28,406 nucleotides of DNA from Pelargonium nanum. Its lineage: Eukaryota > Streptophyta > Magnoliopsida > Geraniales > Geraniaceae. Positions 19,902 through 28,406 of the stretch are shown in pieces. The stretch covers positions 1 to 28,406 of the forward strand of contig JAYMTF010000910.1 of the NCBI GenBank assembly GCA_036897485.1, in the 5' to 3' direction. Within the stretch, counting starts at the first letter, position 1, and every line of letters starts with the position of its first letter. The notes below the pieces were generated by a model. That model saw nothing but the letters and a program-made list of their open reading frames with translations, was not told the origin of the DNA and ran no database searches. Both the position numbers and the translations under genes were made by a program.

Positions 19902-22900
19902 ATGTTGATGGTGGATATGAGTTGTAGCTGCTTTGGCACGTCTAAGTTAGACAGGAGAAGTGCTCCTGCTCGTGAAGTTGTAGGTAAGGACACCCATAAG
20001 CATTCCTTTTTCATATTTTTTCTGTTTTCCATTTATAGTAGAAACTAATGCAAAATTTTGTATTTGTTCGTATCATTAGAAAGGTATTCTTTTTCTTCTG
20101 TGTTATGATTGCGTACAGTCTTTGTGTTAACTTCAAGACTTCTTTGAGTTTCTTTTTTTCTTTTCTATTGGTATGTGATCTGTAAATTTTCTACCGTAGC
20201 ATTTCTCCTCTAATCTACGATTTCGACTGTAGATGTTTTCCTTGATTGCCATGCACCATGAAATGGTGACAAAAAAGTATACTTTTATCCGTGAAATGGG
20301 ATATGGTTCGATCACTAACTTCATGGTGCAATTTTTACTAATCTTAAGTTTACCGCAAGTCTGATAACATAATTTCACTTGTGCTTTGTGTTAGAGGATC
20401 ATAGCACATTTTGTATGGCACTATATTCTCATGTATCTACATACTTTCTGCTTCTTCATTATAATTTTCTTTTTTGGCCTCTGTTATATTATATGTGTTC
20501 TTAGACTCTTTTTTGTTGTTCTCTAAGAGGATTTGCTCGAGAATACCAGACATTTCTCTTACAACGAGTTAAGATCAGCAACAAACAATTTTGACTCGAG
20601 CAATAAAATTGGGCGAGGAGGTTTTGGAATTGTTTATAAGGTAATCATGATTTAATGATGGTTTTACTCATTATAGTTCTATAATATCAATGAGCATGAT
20701 AGTCTTGAAAAAGTTGAACCCATATTACAGTTCCTTTTAGGTACTAATAAATATGTATGGATGCTGTTCTTTGGTCCGTTATCTTTCTTGTTCCATTGTG
20801 ATGATATAGTTCTTTTGTATGGCATGATTTCTCTCTGAGGAACCGAGTTTTGTTGCAGCAGCAGTTCCTTAGACGAGGACCTATTCATTGTTTTCGTGAA
20901 AACTAAATACATCAGAACAACAAATCTCACTGCTGATAGCCTTCTGTCTGTGATGTAGGACATTTTGAAGAGTTCACAAAAATTTAAAAGGGGAAGATAG
21001 ATCATAGATTTAAGGAAAAGATGGTTAGTAGGGAACAATAAAGATCGAAGAGAAAAGGAAATCAATAGAAAGAAAGGGGAGAACCGTAATATTAGGTTTA
21101 TTCCGTATTTAAGTCTCCTTGCAAATGTATCATAATAGGGACATTATAGATAAAAAAATTCCTAAGTAATGATTTGGAGATTTCAACGTTCATACATTAC
21201 AATTTTATATTATTTAAATTAGGCTTTTTTTTTTCTAATCAAGAGGGAAGAATCTGATGTTATTTTTATTAAACCATGAATGGAGCGATGTTTTGTATTT
21301 TCTGAGTTAAAGAACTCTTTTTATTTATCTCTGTCTTTACTTTCTCTAGACAAAACTCATGGTAAGACACCCGGACCATGGAGATTTTATTGAACTTTTT
21401 TTACAAACAATATTAAGCTGTATTTTCTTGGGTTTCAGCTTTTCAAGGTAGGTTTTACATTTATGCCAGATTGGTTCATCTGGTGTGGTAGTTCCTATTG
21501 CTAATTAATTATATTGAAATTTTGTCAGGGAAGCCTAAAAAATGGAATACAAGTTGCTGTGAAGACACTTTCTGCTGAATCAAAGCAGGGGGCACGTGAA
21601 TTCTTAACAGAGATTAATACTATATCAAATGTCAAGCATCCAAACCTTGTTGAGTTGATTGGATGCTGCATTGAAAGAAATAACAGAATATTGGTATATG
21701 AATATGTTGAAAATAACAGCCTTGATCTCGCATTATTAGGTAAACTGAGGAAAAATTTCACTGTAATAGATGAACTTCTGATCGCTGTACGTGAAGATGG
21801 AAAATGTAATTTGCTTTGTTGTGTTTACAGGTCCTAAGCGTTCAAATGTCAAATTAGACTGGGATAAAAGATCTTCCATTTGTTTGGGTGTTGCTAGGGG
21901 TCTTCGATTTCTTCATGAAGAACTTGTGCCACGTATTGTGCATAGAGATATCAAAGCTAGCAATATACTTCTTGACAAAGACTTCAACCCGAAGATTGGT
22001 GATTTTGGGCTGGCTAAACTTTTCCCAGATAACATCACTCACATTAGCACAAGAATTGCAGGGACAACGTATGTTATCTTTCAAATTTCTTGCCATGTTG
22101 TTTATCATCTTAGATTGCTAATGCTCATCTATTATTCAAGTTTAGATGTTATTTTCTTTTTGAGTTAGTTTGAACTTCTGCAGCCATTCCGAAAGAAAAA
22201 AAATGTTGGTTAGTTTTGCTAATAAGCAATTTGCTCTTTTCATTTAATAAACTAAACAATGAAAAGAGAATGTTTCTTTTCATTTATTTTCTTCTACTCC
22301 TAATTTCTTCTACCCCTAGTTTTGAAACTAAAAACAATGTGTACTGCCCATGTAATTCTCTGCCTATTTCTTTAAGCATACATCATATTAAGAGAGTAAT
22401 TAACATCTCGTTCATTTTATATATTTGTTATAGGAAATTTTGCTCAACTTTTTACCAGTTTAGATATCGAAAGCCTTTCTTCCAAAAAAAAAAAAAAACA
22501 TTTTCATACATTTGTTGTAGTCAAGGAAGGCAATAAGCAACTCATGGCTGGGTGGTTTTCCTGTTTTCAGTGGGTACTTGGCACCAGAATACGCATTGGG
22601 TGGTCAATTGACCATGAAGGCCGATGTATACAGTTTTGGGGTTCTAATTCTGGAAATAATAAGTGGTAAAAGCAGTGCAAAGTCACATTGGGGAGAGATG
22701 CAGAAGTTTCTACTGGAATGGGTACGTCAACGTTATCCCCAATGTTCTACATTCTTTATTCTATAATTTTTTTTACTGTTGTTTCCCTCATCGGTGTGTT
22801 GATATTTGCATTTTTATTGTATCCTTCCATTTTCAAGTTGTAGTTAGATACAAGGTTGGAGTCAAGTGTAGCATGATATTAAAGCTGGTTTGGTTTGGGC

Positions 22901-23774
22901 CTAGTGACCCATCTTTGTTGCCCCCTTCTTGGTCCACGTGCAGGGTCCGTTGTGTTATCCGGCTCGCACGTGAGAGAGTGTTAATGTATACCACATTGAA
23001 AGAATGTGAAGCTATTGATATACACGTTGGGCCCTCCACCTATCAGCTTAAGCATTTGGGTTGGAGTCAAGTTTAACCCTATCAAAAATAGTTACAAGGT
23101 CACAAGTGGAAAGATGACCACTTACAAGAAAATTCTCAATATTTGCACAAATTAAAACAAAACAAGTATAATGAAACAAGGGAGCAACTTCTTATATGTT
23201 GGATCTTCCTAGTTCCTGGCGACATTGAAGCCTATAATTGTTATACTAGTGTGATCTCTGTTTCGAGCTCTTGTAAGTACCTCGAGGGTTAGCTTAACCC
23301 CTTTGAACCTGGGTATTACCATGGGAGTCAGAAGGAAAAAAAGAAAGGAAAAAACATTAACTGATAGATTTATGATCTTTCACATTCATGGGAGATACCT
23401 ATTTGATCATTTTAGCAGCATTTGTTTTTATTATTCACAAATCACCATGTGTTGAATAGGCATGGCAGCTTTACGAAGAAGGGAGGCTCTTGGAGCTAGT
23501 GGATCCTGAGCTGCATGATTATCCAGAGGAAGTACTGATACGGTATATAAAAGTAGCTTTTTTCTGCACACAAGCTTCGGCAAACAGGCGTCCATTGATG
23601 AGCCAGGTCTTTGACATGCTCTCAAGGAACATTCGGCTCAACGACAAGGAACTTACAGCCCCGGGTTACTTCCAAGATAGTACATCTTCTTCGAGTAAAA
23701 AATCAAACACCGACTCTGCTAGCTATCAAATGAGCTCTGTACCCGTTACAATAACAGAAGTGAGCCCTCGATGA
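19902..23774 (+). CDS. Receptor-like cytoplasmic Ser/Thr kinase (CRPK1/At1g16670-like)
   Basis: Six coding exons: 19902-19983, 20528-20640, 21529-21739, 21831-22068, 22571-22721 and 23460-23774, total 1110 nt or 369 aa. The kinase domain starts near residue 49 with the glycine loop [10 protein letters not shown] (57-65), followed by VAVK (Lys77), HRDIKASN (Asp175), DFG (193-195) and GTTGYLAPEY (213-222), so all catalytic residues are present and it is an RD kinase. There is no signal peptide or membrane span. Two cysteines in MSCSCFG (residues 8 and 10) could be lipid-modified to hold it at the membrane. The C-terminal tail is Ser-rich. Relatives act in cold and immune signalling; the role here is inferred. 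The ATG at 19917 (MSCSCFG) may be the true start, since homologues I recall begin that way. The last intron carries a TRIM-like fossil. Confidence 0.92.
22854..23077 (+). mobile_element. TRIM-like miniature LTR element fossil in the last kinase intron
   Basis: The parts in order are: an LTR end GGTTGGAGTCAAGTGTAGCA (22854-22873); a primer-binding-site-like TGATATTAAAGC (22874-22885) resembling the complement of initiator Met-tRNA; about 90 bp of non-coding sequence; a purine run GTGAGAGAG (22970-22978); and a second LTR of about 99 bp starting TGTTAATG and ending with the same GGTTGGAGTCAAGT (23059-23072). With no coding capacity and an LTR near 100 bp, it fits the TRIM class. The left LTR is mostly missing or decayed, so it is broken. 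Its orientation is the same as the gene. Confidence 0.55.
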
Positions 23775-24313
23775 ACAAATAGTATATTCCTTCTGTCTAG
23801 CCTTCAAGAGATGTGTAGTCTACATAAATGTATGTATAATTGTCACTCTCTATTCATTATATTAAATATTCTTTCGGAATCAATGATGTATAATGAGAAT
23901 ACTATGCTGATTTTTATGTGCAATAAAAATTAGGTATTGATAATTGGTTATTCTTGTGATTGGACATAACTATAATAATAAAACATCATACAATAGGTTG
24001 CCCTCGTGTTCTTGAGGCCGAACGAACAGAGCTATCGCCTGTTCCCAACTCTATCTCGAGGTCAACCATTTCAGGTACTAGAATTTGCAAAACACGAAAC
24101 GAGGCATCAAGAATCAAGATGCATCTCAGCACTGACTTTCTTCAAATTTTCATAAAAGCACAAAGATTTGCCTTTCTGATACATAATCCATGCCCCTTTG
24201 ATCCATGGAAAGAAAAATGCTGTGTTGATGCTTTGAAGCTAATTAACAATACAAGAGTCTAAGAAATATGCAGACTAGTCATAAAAAAAAAGTATATGTA
24301 TCTGTATCTGATA
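23775..24313. other. Convergent intergenic region between kinase and CLE genes
   Basis: The left part is the kinase 3'UTR and flank, with AATAAA-like signals near 23920. The right part would hold the CLE 3'UTR. A frame without stops on the minus strand near 24000-24150 has protein-like codons but matches nothing I know. Confidence 0.45.
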
Positions 24314-24547
24314 TCAGTTGTGAAGAGGGTTTGGTCCATCAGGGACAAGCCTGTGCGAATCAGTGTGTATTGGTTTCATGGATTCATAGCTATGTACAAA
24401 CATGGATGCAAACTTGGAACGTAACCTTTGTTCGCGATCTGATTCTCCTACGGGAATATGTCTACAGCAAGAATCACGGAGCAATCCAAGCACGAGTAGC
24501 GTAACGAGAAATGGTAGAAACAATAGATGAAATTTATGCAATCCCAT
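24314..24547 (-). CDS. CLE peptide precursor (RLVPDGPNPLHN)
   Basis: An intronless 77-aa prepropeptide. Residues 1-28 form a signal peptide (LLFLPFLVTLLVLGLL core). A variable middle follows, and the last twelve residues are RLVPDGPNPLHN, the CLE motif, placed directly at the C-terminus as in A-type CLEs. CLE peptides are secreted, cut out and often hydroxylated and arabinosylated on Pro, then bind CLV1/BAM-type LRR receptor kinases to control stem-cell, root or vascular growth. It resembles RLVPSGPNPLHN of the CLE9/10 group, with Asp in place of Ser at position 5. It has a TATATATAG box about 60 bp upstream and a second CLE gene in tandem 0.9 kb away. The specific subtype is not certain. Confidence 0.92.
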   Translation of the reverse strand: MGLHKFHLLFLPFLVTLLVLGLLRDSCCRHIPVGESDREQRLRSKFASMFVHSYESMKPIHTDSHRLVPDGPNPLHN

Positions 24548-24605
24548 GACAGCTGATCAAGAGAAAGCAAGCTGGTTTTGTGCTTGTTAGGTATATCAAC
24601 AAGTC

Positions 24606-24614
24606 TATATATAA
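24606..24614 (-). promoter_or_regulatory. TATA box of the first CLE gene
   Basis: TATATATAG-type sequence on the minus strand, about 60 bp before the ATG at 24547. Position and sequence fit a short 5'UTR. Confidence 0.6.
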
Positions 24615-25428
24615 GGGTCCAAGATTAAGCTGCCAATCCTATCTTGTTCGGGTTTTACTTAAAACAAAATGATATTGTTCGTTGCGAAAACAGAATCTTA
24701 CTCTTAATTAAGCTGAGATAACAAAACTATCAAGTTGACTTTTGCAGGCCATTTTTATGCAGCACCAATTGTCAAACCTTATATATGTTTTTAAGTAGAC
24801 ACAGAAACTGCAATTTTTGTTGCATTCTTGGGCATGGCATGATACAGTGCTTCCAGTGACAATTATGCATGACCAACCAAAGCGAATATTAGTACATGTA
24901 AGCCTTAATTTTATAAAATGTAGCATGCCGGCTTGGACGAATAAGCTAAACAAAATAAAATTATTTCAATCACATTAATATATATCAGTTGACAACTCAT
25001 GAAAACCAATTGAATAAGCAGGAAATTAAAATAATTAAGCAATCTGTTTTCTGGCATTCATGGTCTTTCTATCAGTACTCTTTCTTAGCAAAACTGATCA
25101 ACATTTCTGCTAGTTTTGCAGAGAAGCATACATAACTTTCCATATTCAGGTCTGTTTAAAAAAACTGCAAGAAAAAGCCAAAAGCAAGAACTTGGAATGT
25201 TACAACAAACTATAGATCACTTCAATTATTAGATCCTTGGATAATAATCTCACACATTTCTTGAATCTGTAGTTATACTACATATATCTATGGCACAAAA
25301 TGCTTACATGCCAAACCAAACTCCCATTTGGTTCTAGGCAAGAACAGGGGCTAAATTTCTGTGTTTTCCCTTGTTCTTTTGAGAACCAAGTGTGAAGAAA
25401 ACTTGAAGTTGTTGAGCCAAATCATGAA
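24615..25428. other. Spacer between the two CLE genes
   Basis: AT-rich, with no protein-like frame and no third CLE motif on either strand. It contains the promoter of the first CLE gene and the 3'UTR of the second. Confidence 0.55.
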
Positions 25429-25647
25429 TCAGTTGTGAAGTGGGTTTGGTCCACCCGGGATAACCGGATGCACAACGCTGCGCAGCCCGGAAATGGCATT
25501 ACCTGATCGGGATCTTGTTGGTTGATAGAAATGTTGTGGAAGCTGAGAAGGGAACCTGGTGCTGCAGCTGGAAAGATGGACCATTGCTTGTAGTAGAAGC
25601 ACAATGAATATTAGAACTAATGGGAGTGAAGAGTTGTGGATCCTCAT
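25429..25647 (-). CDS. CLE peptide precursor with unusual first residue (PVIPGGPNPLHN)
   Basis: An intronless 72-aa prepropeptide with a signal peptide (LPLVLIFIVLLLQAMVHLSS) and a C-terminal CLE motif, PVIPGGPNPLHN (61-72). Its last codons and 3' flank are very similar in DNA to the neighbouring CLE gene (TTTGGTCCA/TCAGTTGTGAAG), so the two probably arose by tandem duplication or gene conversion of the 3' end. Position 1 of the motif is Pro (codon CCG after CAT) where nearly all CLE peptides have Arg or His; Arg1 matters for receptor contact in known ligands. The rest of the motif is intact, so it may be an altered ligand or a decaying copy. A TTTATAAAC box lies about 50 bp upstream. Confidence 0.85.
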   Translation of the reverse strand: MRIHNSSLPLVLIFIVLLLQAMVHLSSCSTRFPSQLPQHFYQPTRSRSGNAISGLRSVVHPVIPGGPNPLHN

Positions 25648-25693
25648 GACTTGGGAAGAAGATCAGCTTAGAGAAAAAGGAGATGCAAGGTTT

Positions 25694-25703
25694 GTTTATA
25701 AAC
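25694..25703 (-). promoter_or_regulatory. TATA box of the second CLE gene
   Basis: GTTTATAAAC, a palindromic TATA-type motif about 50 bp before the ATG at 25647. The short spacing would leave a 5'UTR of only about 20 nt, so the true transcription start could use another site. Confidence 0.4.
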
Positions 25704-26744
25704 AAAACAAGCAAGCTGTGGTGTAGGTAGAGGTAGTGGATAGAGCCAAAATACAGAGTCAATGACAGTAAATACTGTCTGGTTTCAATGAGGAATAAGG
25801 TACTGATGAGGGAAAAAATCAAGGCTTGAAATGGATGCAGCTGCATTTAATAGAATTTCACAATGATTGTAATGGAGGTCTCAATGCACAATTCAATTGC
25901 CAGCACAGAGAAAGTGAAATGCTCCTATCCTTGGTCTTGTTTGTGGTCTGTAGTGGAACAACAGAGTTATACTCTCGACTTAAGTACGCCTATTCTCGTG
26001 AGGCCAAAGTCCATCTCACTTATCCAACCTGCGCGTGAAGGGAGTGTTAAGTAATACTTCCGACTTAAGTCCATCTATCTATGTGAGGGCTCAGTCCATC
26101 TCTCTTATCTAGTTCACACTTGAGGGGAGTGTTAACACTCCCGAGTCCATCTCTCTTATGTAACATGCACATGAGGGAAAGTGTTAAGAAATCTAAGGAT
26201 GTGAAGTCAGTCACCACTTGTAATACTAATTGAACCTTAAAACTAATTTGCTGTTATGCATGGAACTTATGTATCAGAAATCCGAATATTGCAACAATTA
26301 ACTTGCTATCTTTTGCACCATTGTTTCTTGAAACTTATAGAAAATGCTTAAGCTTTCTGATTTACCATCAATGGAGCAAATGGTTAAAATGTTGAATCTA
26401 CATACCAAGATACTCAGGATCAGGAAGAAACTGTTCACGAAGTTTATGTAGTAGGCAATGCAAGTAAATGATCTATAAATGGTGTATTGGTGTCACTCAG
26501 AGAAAATGGAAAAGGTTGCAACTCTGGAGTGCTCCAAATTCTGATTTACTGCATCCAAAACTTATTGAAAATAATAAACATTCAACGTTTCCTTAACATG
26601 GGTTTCTTCCTAAGACTACCAGTAGATTTGTATGTGGAGCATAGTTTCTCTCAATTACATGAAATAAAAACAACATTACCCTTCCCAACATCTCCCCAGA
26701 TTGTACCTCAGTTTGTAATAGTAGCTTTAGATGTTGTCCGAGCA
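25704..26744. other. Intergenic region between CLE and MSBP1 genes
   Basis: It holds the 84-bp-spaced repeats at 25976-26190 (listed separately) and AT-rich sequence that probably includes the MSBP1 3'UTR at its right end. No other gene is seen. Confidence 0.5.
25976..26190. repeat. Repeats of an LTR-junction-like phrase
   Basis: AGTCCATCTC(A/T)CTTAT occurs at 26009, 26093 and 26144, each followed within about 40 bp by a GTGAGGGAGTGTTAA-type phrase. The phrase looks like a polypurine tract joined to an LTR start (TGTTAA), as in the TRIM-like fossil at 22854. The first two copies are 84-85 bp apart, the third is shortened. GGGAGTGTTAACACTCCC at 26125-26142 is a perfect 18-nt palindrome. A fossil origin from small LTR elements is inferred. 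Confidence 0.5.
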
Positions 26745-28149
26745 TTACTCTTTCTTGGAGTCATCACTTGATGGGGCTTCCTCAGTTTTAACGGCTGCAG
26801 TTTCTGATGAACCCTCTTCTGCAGGCTTGGCAACATCACCGTCAGTAGCTTCAGCAGTTTCACTAGCAGAAGCTTCATCGGTTGCCTTCTTAATAGTTCC
26901 TACCTTAACATACTTGCTCATGAACTTGTACTCCCAGTCCTGTAAAGCCTCCAGTTCAAATGGACCGAGACCAGAGATATCCCCTGTTAGATCTTTGTCT
27001 TCAAAGGACATCTTGGCAAGAGCTCTGCTAGCGTCCTTTCCAGCAAACAACGCATAAGGTCCACCAGGTCCATAGAACATTCTGCAAGAAAAGATGGGTT
27101 AAAATGAACATACATAAGAGCTTTTCAGCAAGGTCTTGCTACAACAACAAAGTCGGACTCAGCTGGATGAAATCATTTAGCAAACTATAGACATAATTAA
27201 ACTTAGATGAGAACTAGATTCAAACTTGTTAGTGTATAAGTTCGACTATAATAGCCTATAATCATAAATACATTGTAATGATCACCTGATAAATATCAAC
27301 AATGAATCAAGATCAATCAAGAAAGAGAAATGCACAATTTCAATATGGTATCAAATCTTCTTGAACCTCTATGTAGTGATTCTCTTGAGCTTCCACAATT
27401 CCGGCAGCAGCCTTAGGCTAAATATATTGTAAAGTTTAATCAATGAATATCAACAACAAGAATCAGAATCAATCAAAAAAAGAAAAAAATTGCAAATTAA
27501 ACAAACATCAACATCAAATTGGAACCACAAAACTGTCAATTCTAGGATGCAAAAGTATACACAATCAAATCAACAGCAAGCAACACAACCTAAACCCAAA
27601 AGAGATGCACAAAAATTACCAAAAAAGATGAAGAAATCAAAACACAGTACAGTATGAGTACGAAACTCCAACACAATTCACAAAAATTAGAGCAAAGAAA
27701 CAAAATTCAAAAGAATCATACTCACAAACCTCACCTACCTCCAAGTCCAAACCAAAAGGAACAATTTTTACAACAAAAAACCCAAAACCCCCAAAAAATT
27801 AAAATACCCAGATGCTAAAAAAGGTAGAGAAACCCAAATATAACCTGCTCTGAGAAACATCATAGATCTGGCCCTTGATAGCCATGAGCAGAGGTTTTGT
27901 ACTGTCCGCGCCGTCGTATTGTTTGAGCTCTTCCTCGGTGATCTCGCCGAGCTGAACCGGCGGCGGCAGAGGCTGCATCTCCTCCTGGAACTCTCTGGAC
28001 CTCCGATGATCGGGCGGCGACCCGAACAACCCAGAAACAACATAGTATATGGCCCAACCGAGAGCAACAACGGTAAAAAAAGTGGCCGGAGATAGGCCTG
28101 TGTAGACCGTTATGGCCTCTTTCAGTGTCTCCCAGAGTTGAAGAGCCAT
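26745..28149 (-). CDS. MSBP1: Membrane steroid-binding protein 1 (MSBP1/MAPR)
   Basis: Two exons, 27845-28149 and 26745-27081, total 642 nt or 213 aa, close to the 220 aa of Arabidopsis MSBP1. Residues 21-43 (PATFFTVVALGWAIYYVVSG) are a single N-terminal membrane anchor. A cytochrome-b5-like heme/steroid-binding domain spans about 68-166: EITEEELKQYDG, IKGQIYDVS, MFYGPGGPYALFAGKDASR and LQDWEYKFMSKYVKVG. Tyr105 in FYGPGGPY aligns with the heme-ligand Tyr of human PGRMC1. The C-terminal tail, about 45 residues, is rich in Ala, Glu and Ser. MSBP1 binds steroids and, in Arabidopsis, dampens brassinosteroid signalling through BAK1 and scaffolds lignin P450s at the ER; these roles are from the family, not this sequence. 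The intron is 763 bp. The start ATG fits the conserved N-terminus. Confidence 0.95.
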
Positions 28150-28406
28150 GGTTTGACCTCGAGGAAGTGATTTGAGGCAGAGAAGAAAATCGGAGAACCA
28201 GAAAAAATCTGAAAAGTCTTCAAGGTTTGGTCTTAATTTGGCACAAATATTTATATTATTATCAACTCTTTTACTATTTATTTATTTTAGAGGTAATAAC
28301 CTGTTACTGTCTAACGTTGAAAATTGAAAACTCAAAATACATTGGCTAGTTTTGGTACCCAGCTTCGCTCGGATTTTCGCACTAAATAATTTATTAATAT
28401 TAATTA
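28150..28406. promoter_or_regulatory. Upstream region of MSBP1
   Basis: AT-rich 5' flank of the MSBP1 gene. ATATAAATATT on the minus strand near 28245-28255 is a possible TATA box, about 100 bp before the ATG. Nothing else is recognised up to the window edge. Confidence 0.4.

Noticed and set aside
22482-22498. Long A-run in kinase intron 4, considered as a retroposon tail
   Set aside because: No element body or target duplication was found next to it. A-runs are common in this AT-rich intron.
24003-24150. Minus-strand frame with protein-like codons (contains MVDLEIELGTGDSS)
   Set aside because: It has no upstream start or clear splice context and no family match. It lies in a 3' flank, so it is probably chance or a very old gene remnant.

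Overview
The window is nuclear DNA from a flowering plant, most likely a eudicot and probably a rosid. It is AT-rich, its genes are split by GT-AG introns, and every confident protein has its closest known relatives in dicots. I cannot name the genus from sequence alone. There are no rRNA or tRNA genes, no CRISPR, and nothing bacterial or organellar that I could recognise.

Eight protein-coding genes can be supported, six of them spliced. From left to right: TCTP (minus, 5 exons, 168 aa); a small ARM/TOG-like repeat protein (plus, 5 exons, 309 aa); a secreted phylloplanin-like protein (minus, 2 exons, 157 aa); TRAPPC13, a subunit of the TRAPP tethering complex (minus, 12 coding exons including one of 15 nt, 441 aa); a receptor-like cytoplasmic kinase of the CRPK1/At1g16670 type (plus, 6 coding exons after a 5'UTR intron, 369 aa); two intronless CLE signalling-peptide genes in tandem (minus, 77 and 72 aa); and MSBP1/MAPR, a membrane-anchored cytochrome-b5-like steroid/heme-binding protein (minus, 2 exons, 213 aa). 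In each spliced gene the chosen exon lengths add to an intact reading frame of normal family length, which supports the models.

The gaps and longer introns hold repeat fossils: the 3' end of a Ty3/gypsy chromovirus with one LTR (about 4.7-5.3 kb), a Tat-lineage-like LTR inside the phylloplanin intron, a possible copia-like LTR inside a TRAPPC13 intron, a TRIM-like miniature element inside the last kinase intron, a LINE 3' tail after the ARM gene, and short tandem repeats. Two simple-sequence tracts lie in TRAPPC13 introns; one starts almost at a splice donor.

The genes do not form an obvious pathway. They look like an ordinary plant neighbourhood of housekeeping (TCTP, TRAPPC13), growth and signalling (CLE pair, kinase, MSBP1), and surface-defence (phylloplanin) genes. 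I found no clearly new system. The points most worth a second look are the tandem CLE pair, one member of which has Pro in place of the usual first Arg of the peptide; the 15-nt TRAPPC13 exon; the CT repeat beside a TRAPPC13 splice donor; and the MSA-like and G-box motifs ahead of the ARM gene.
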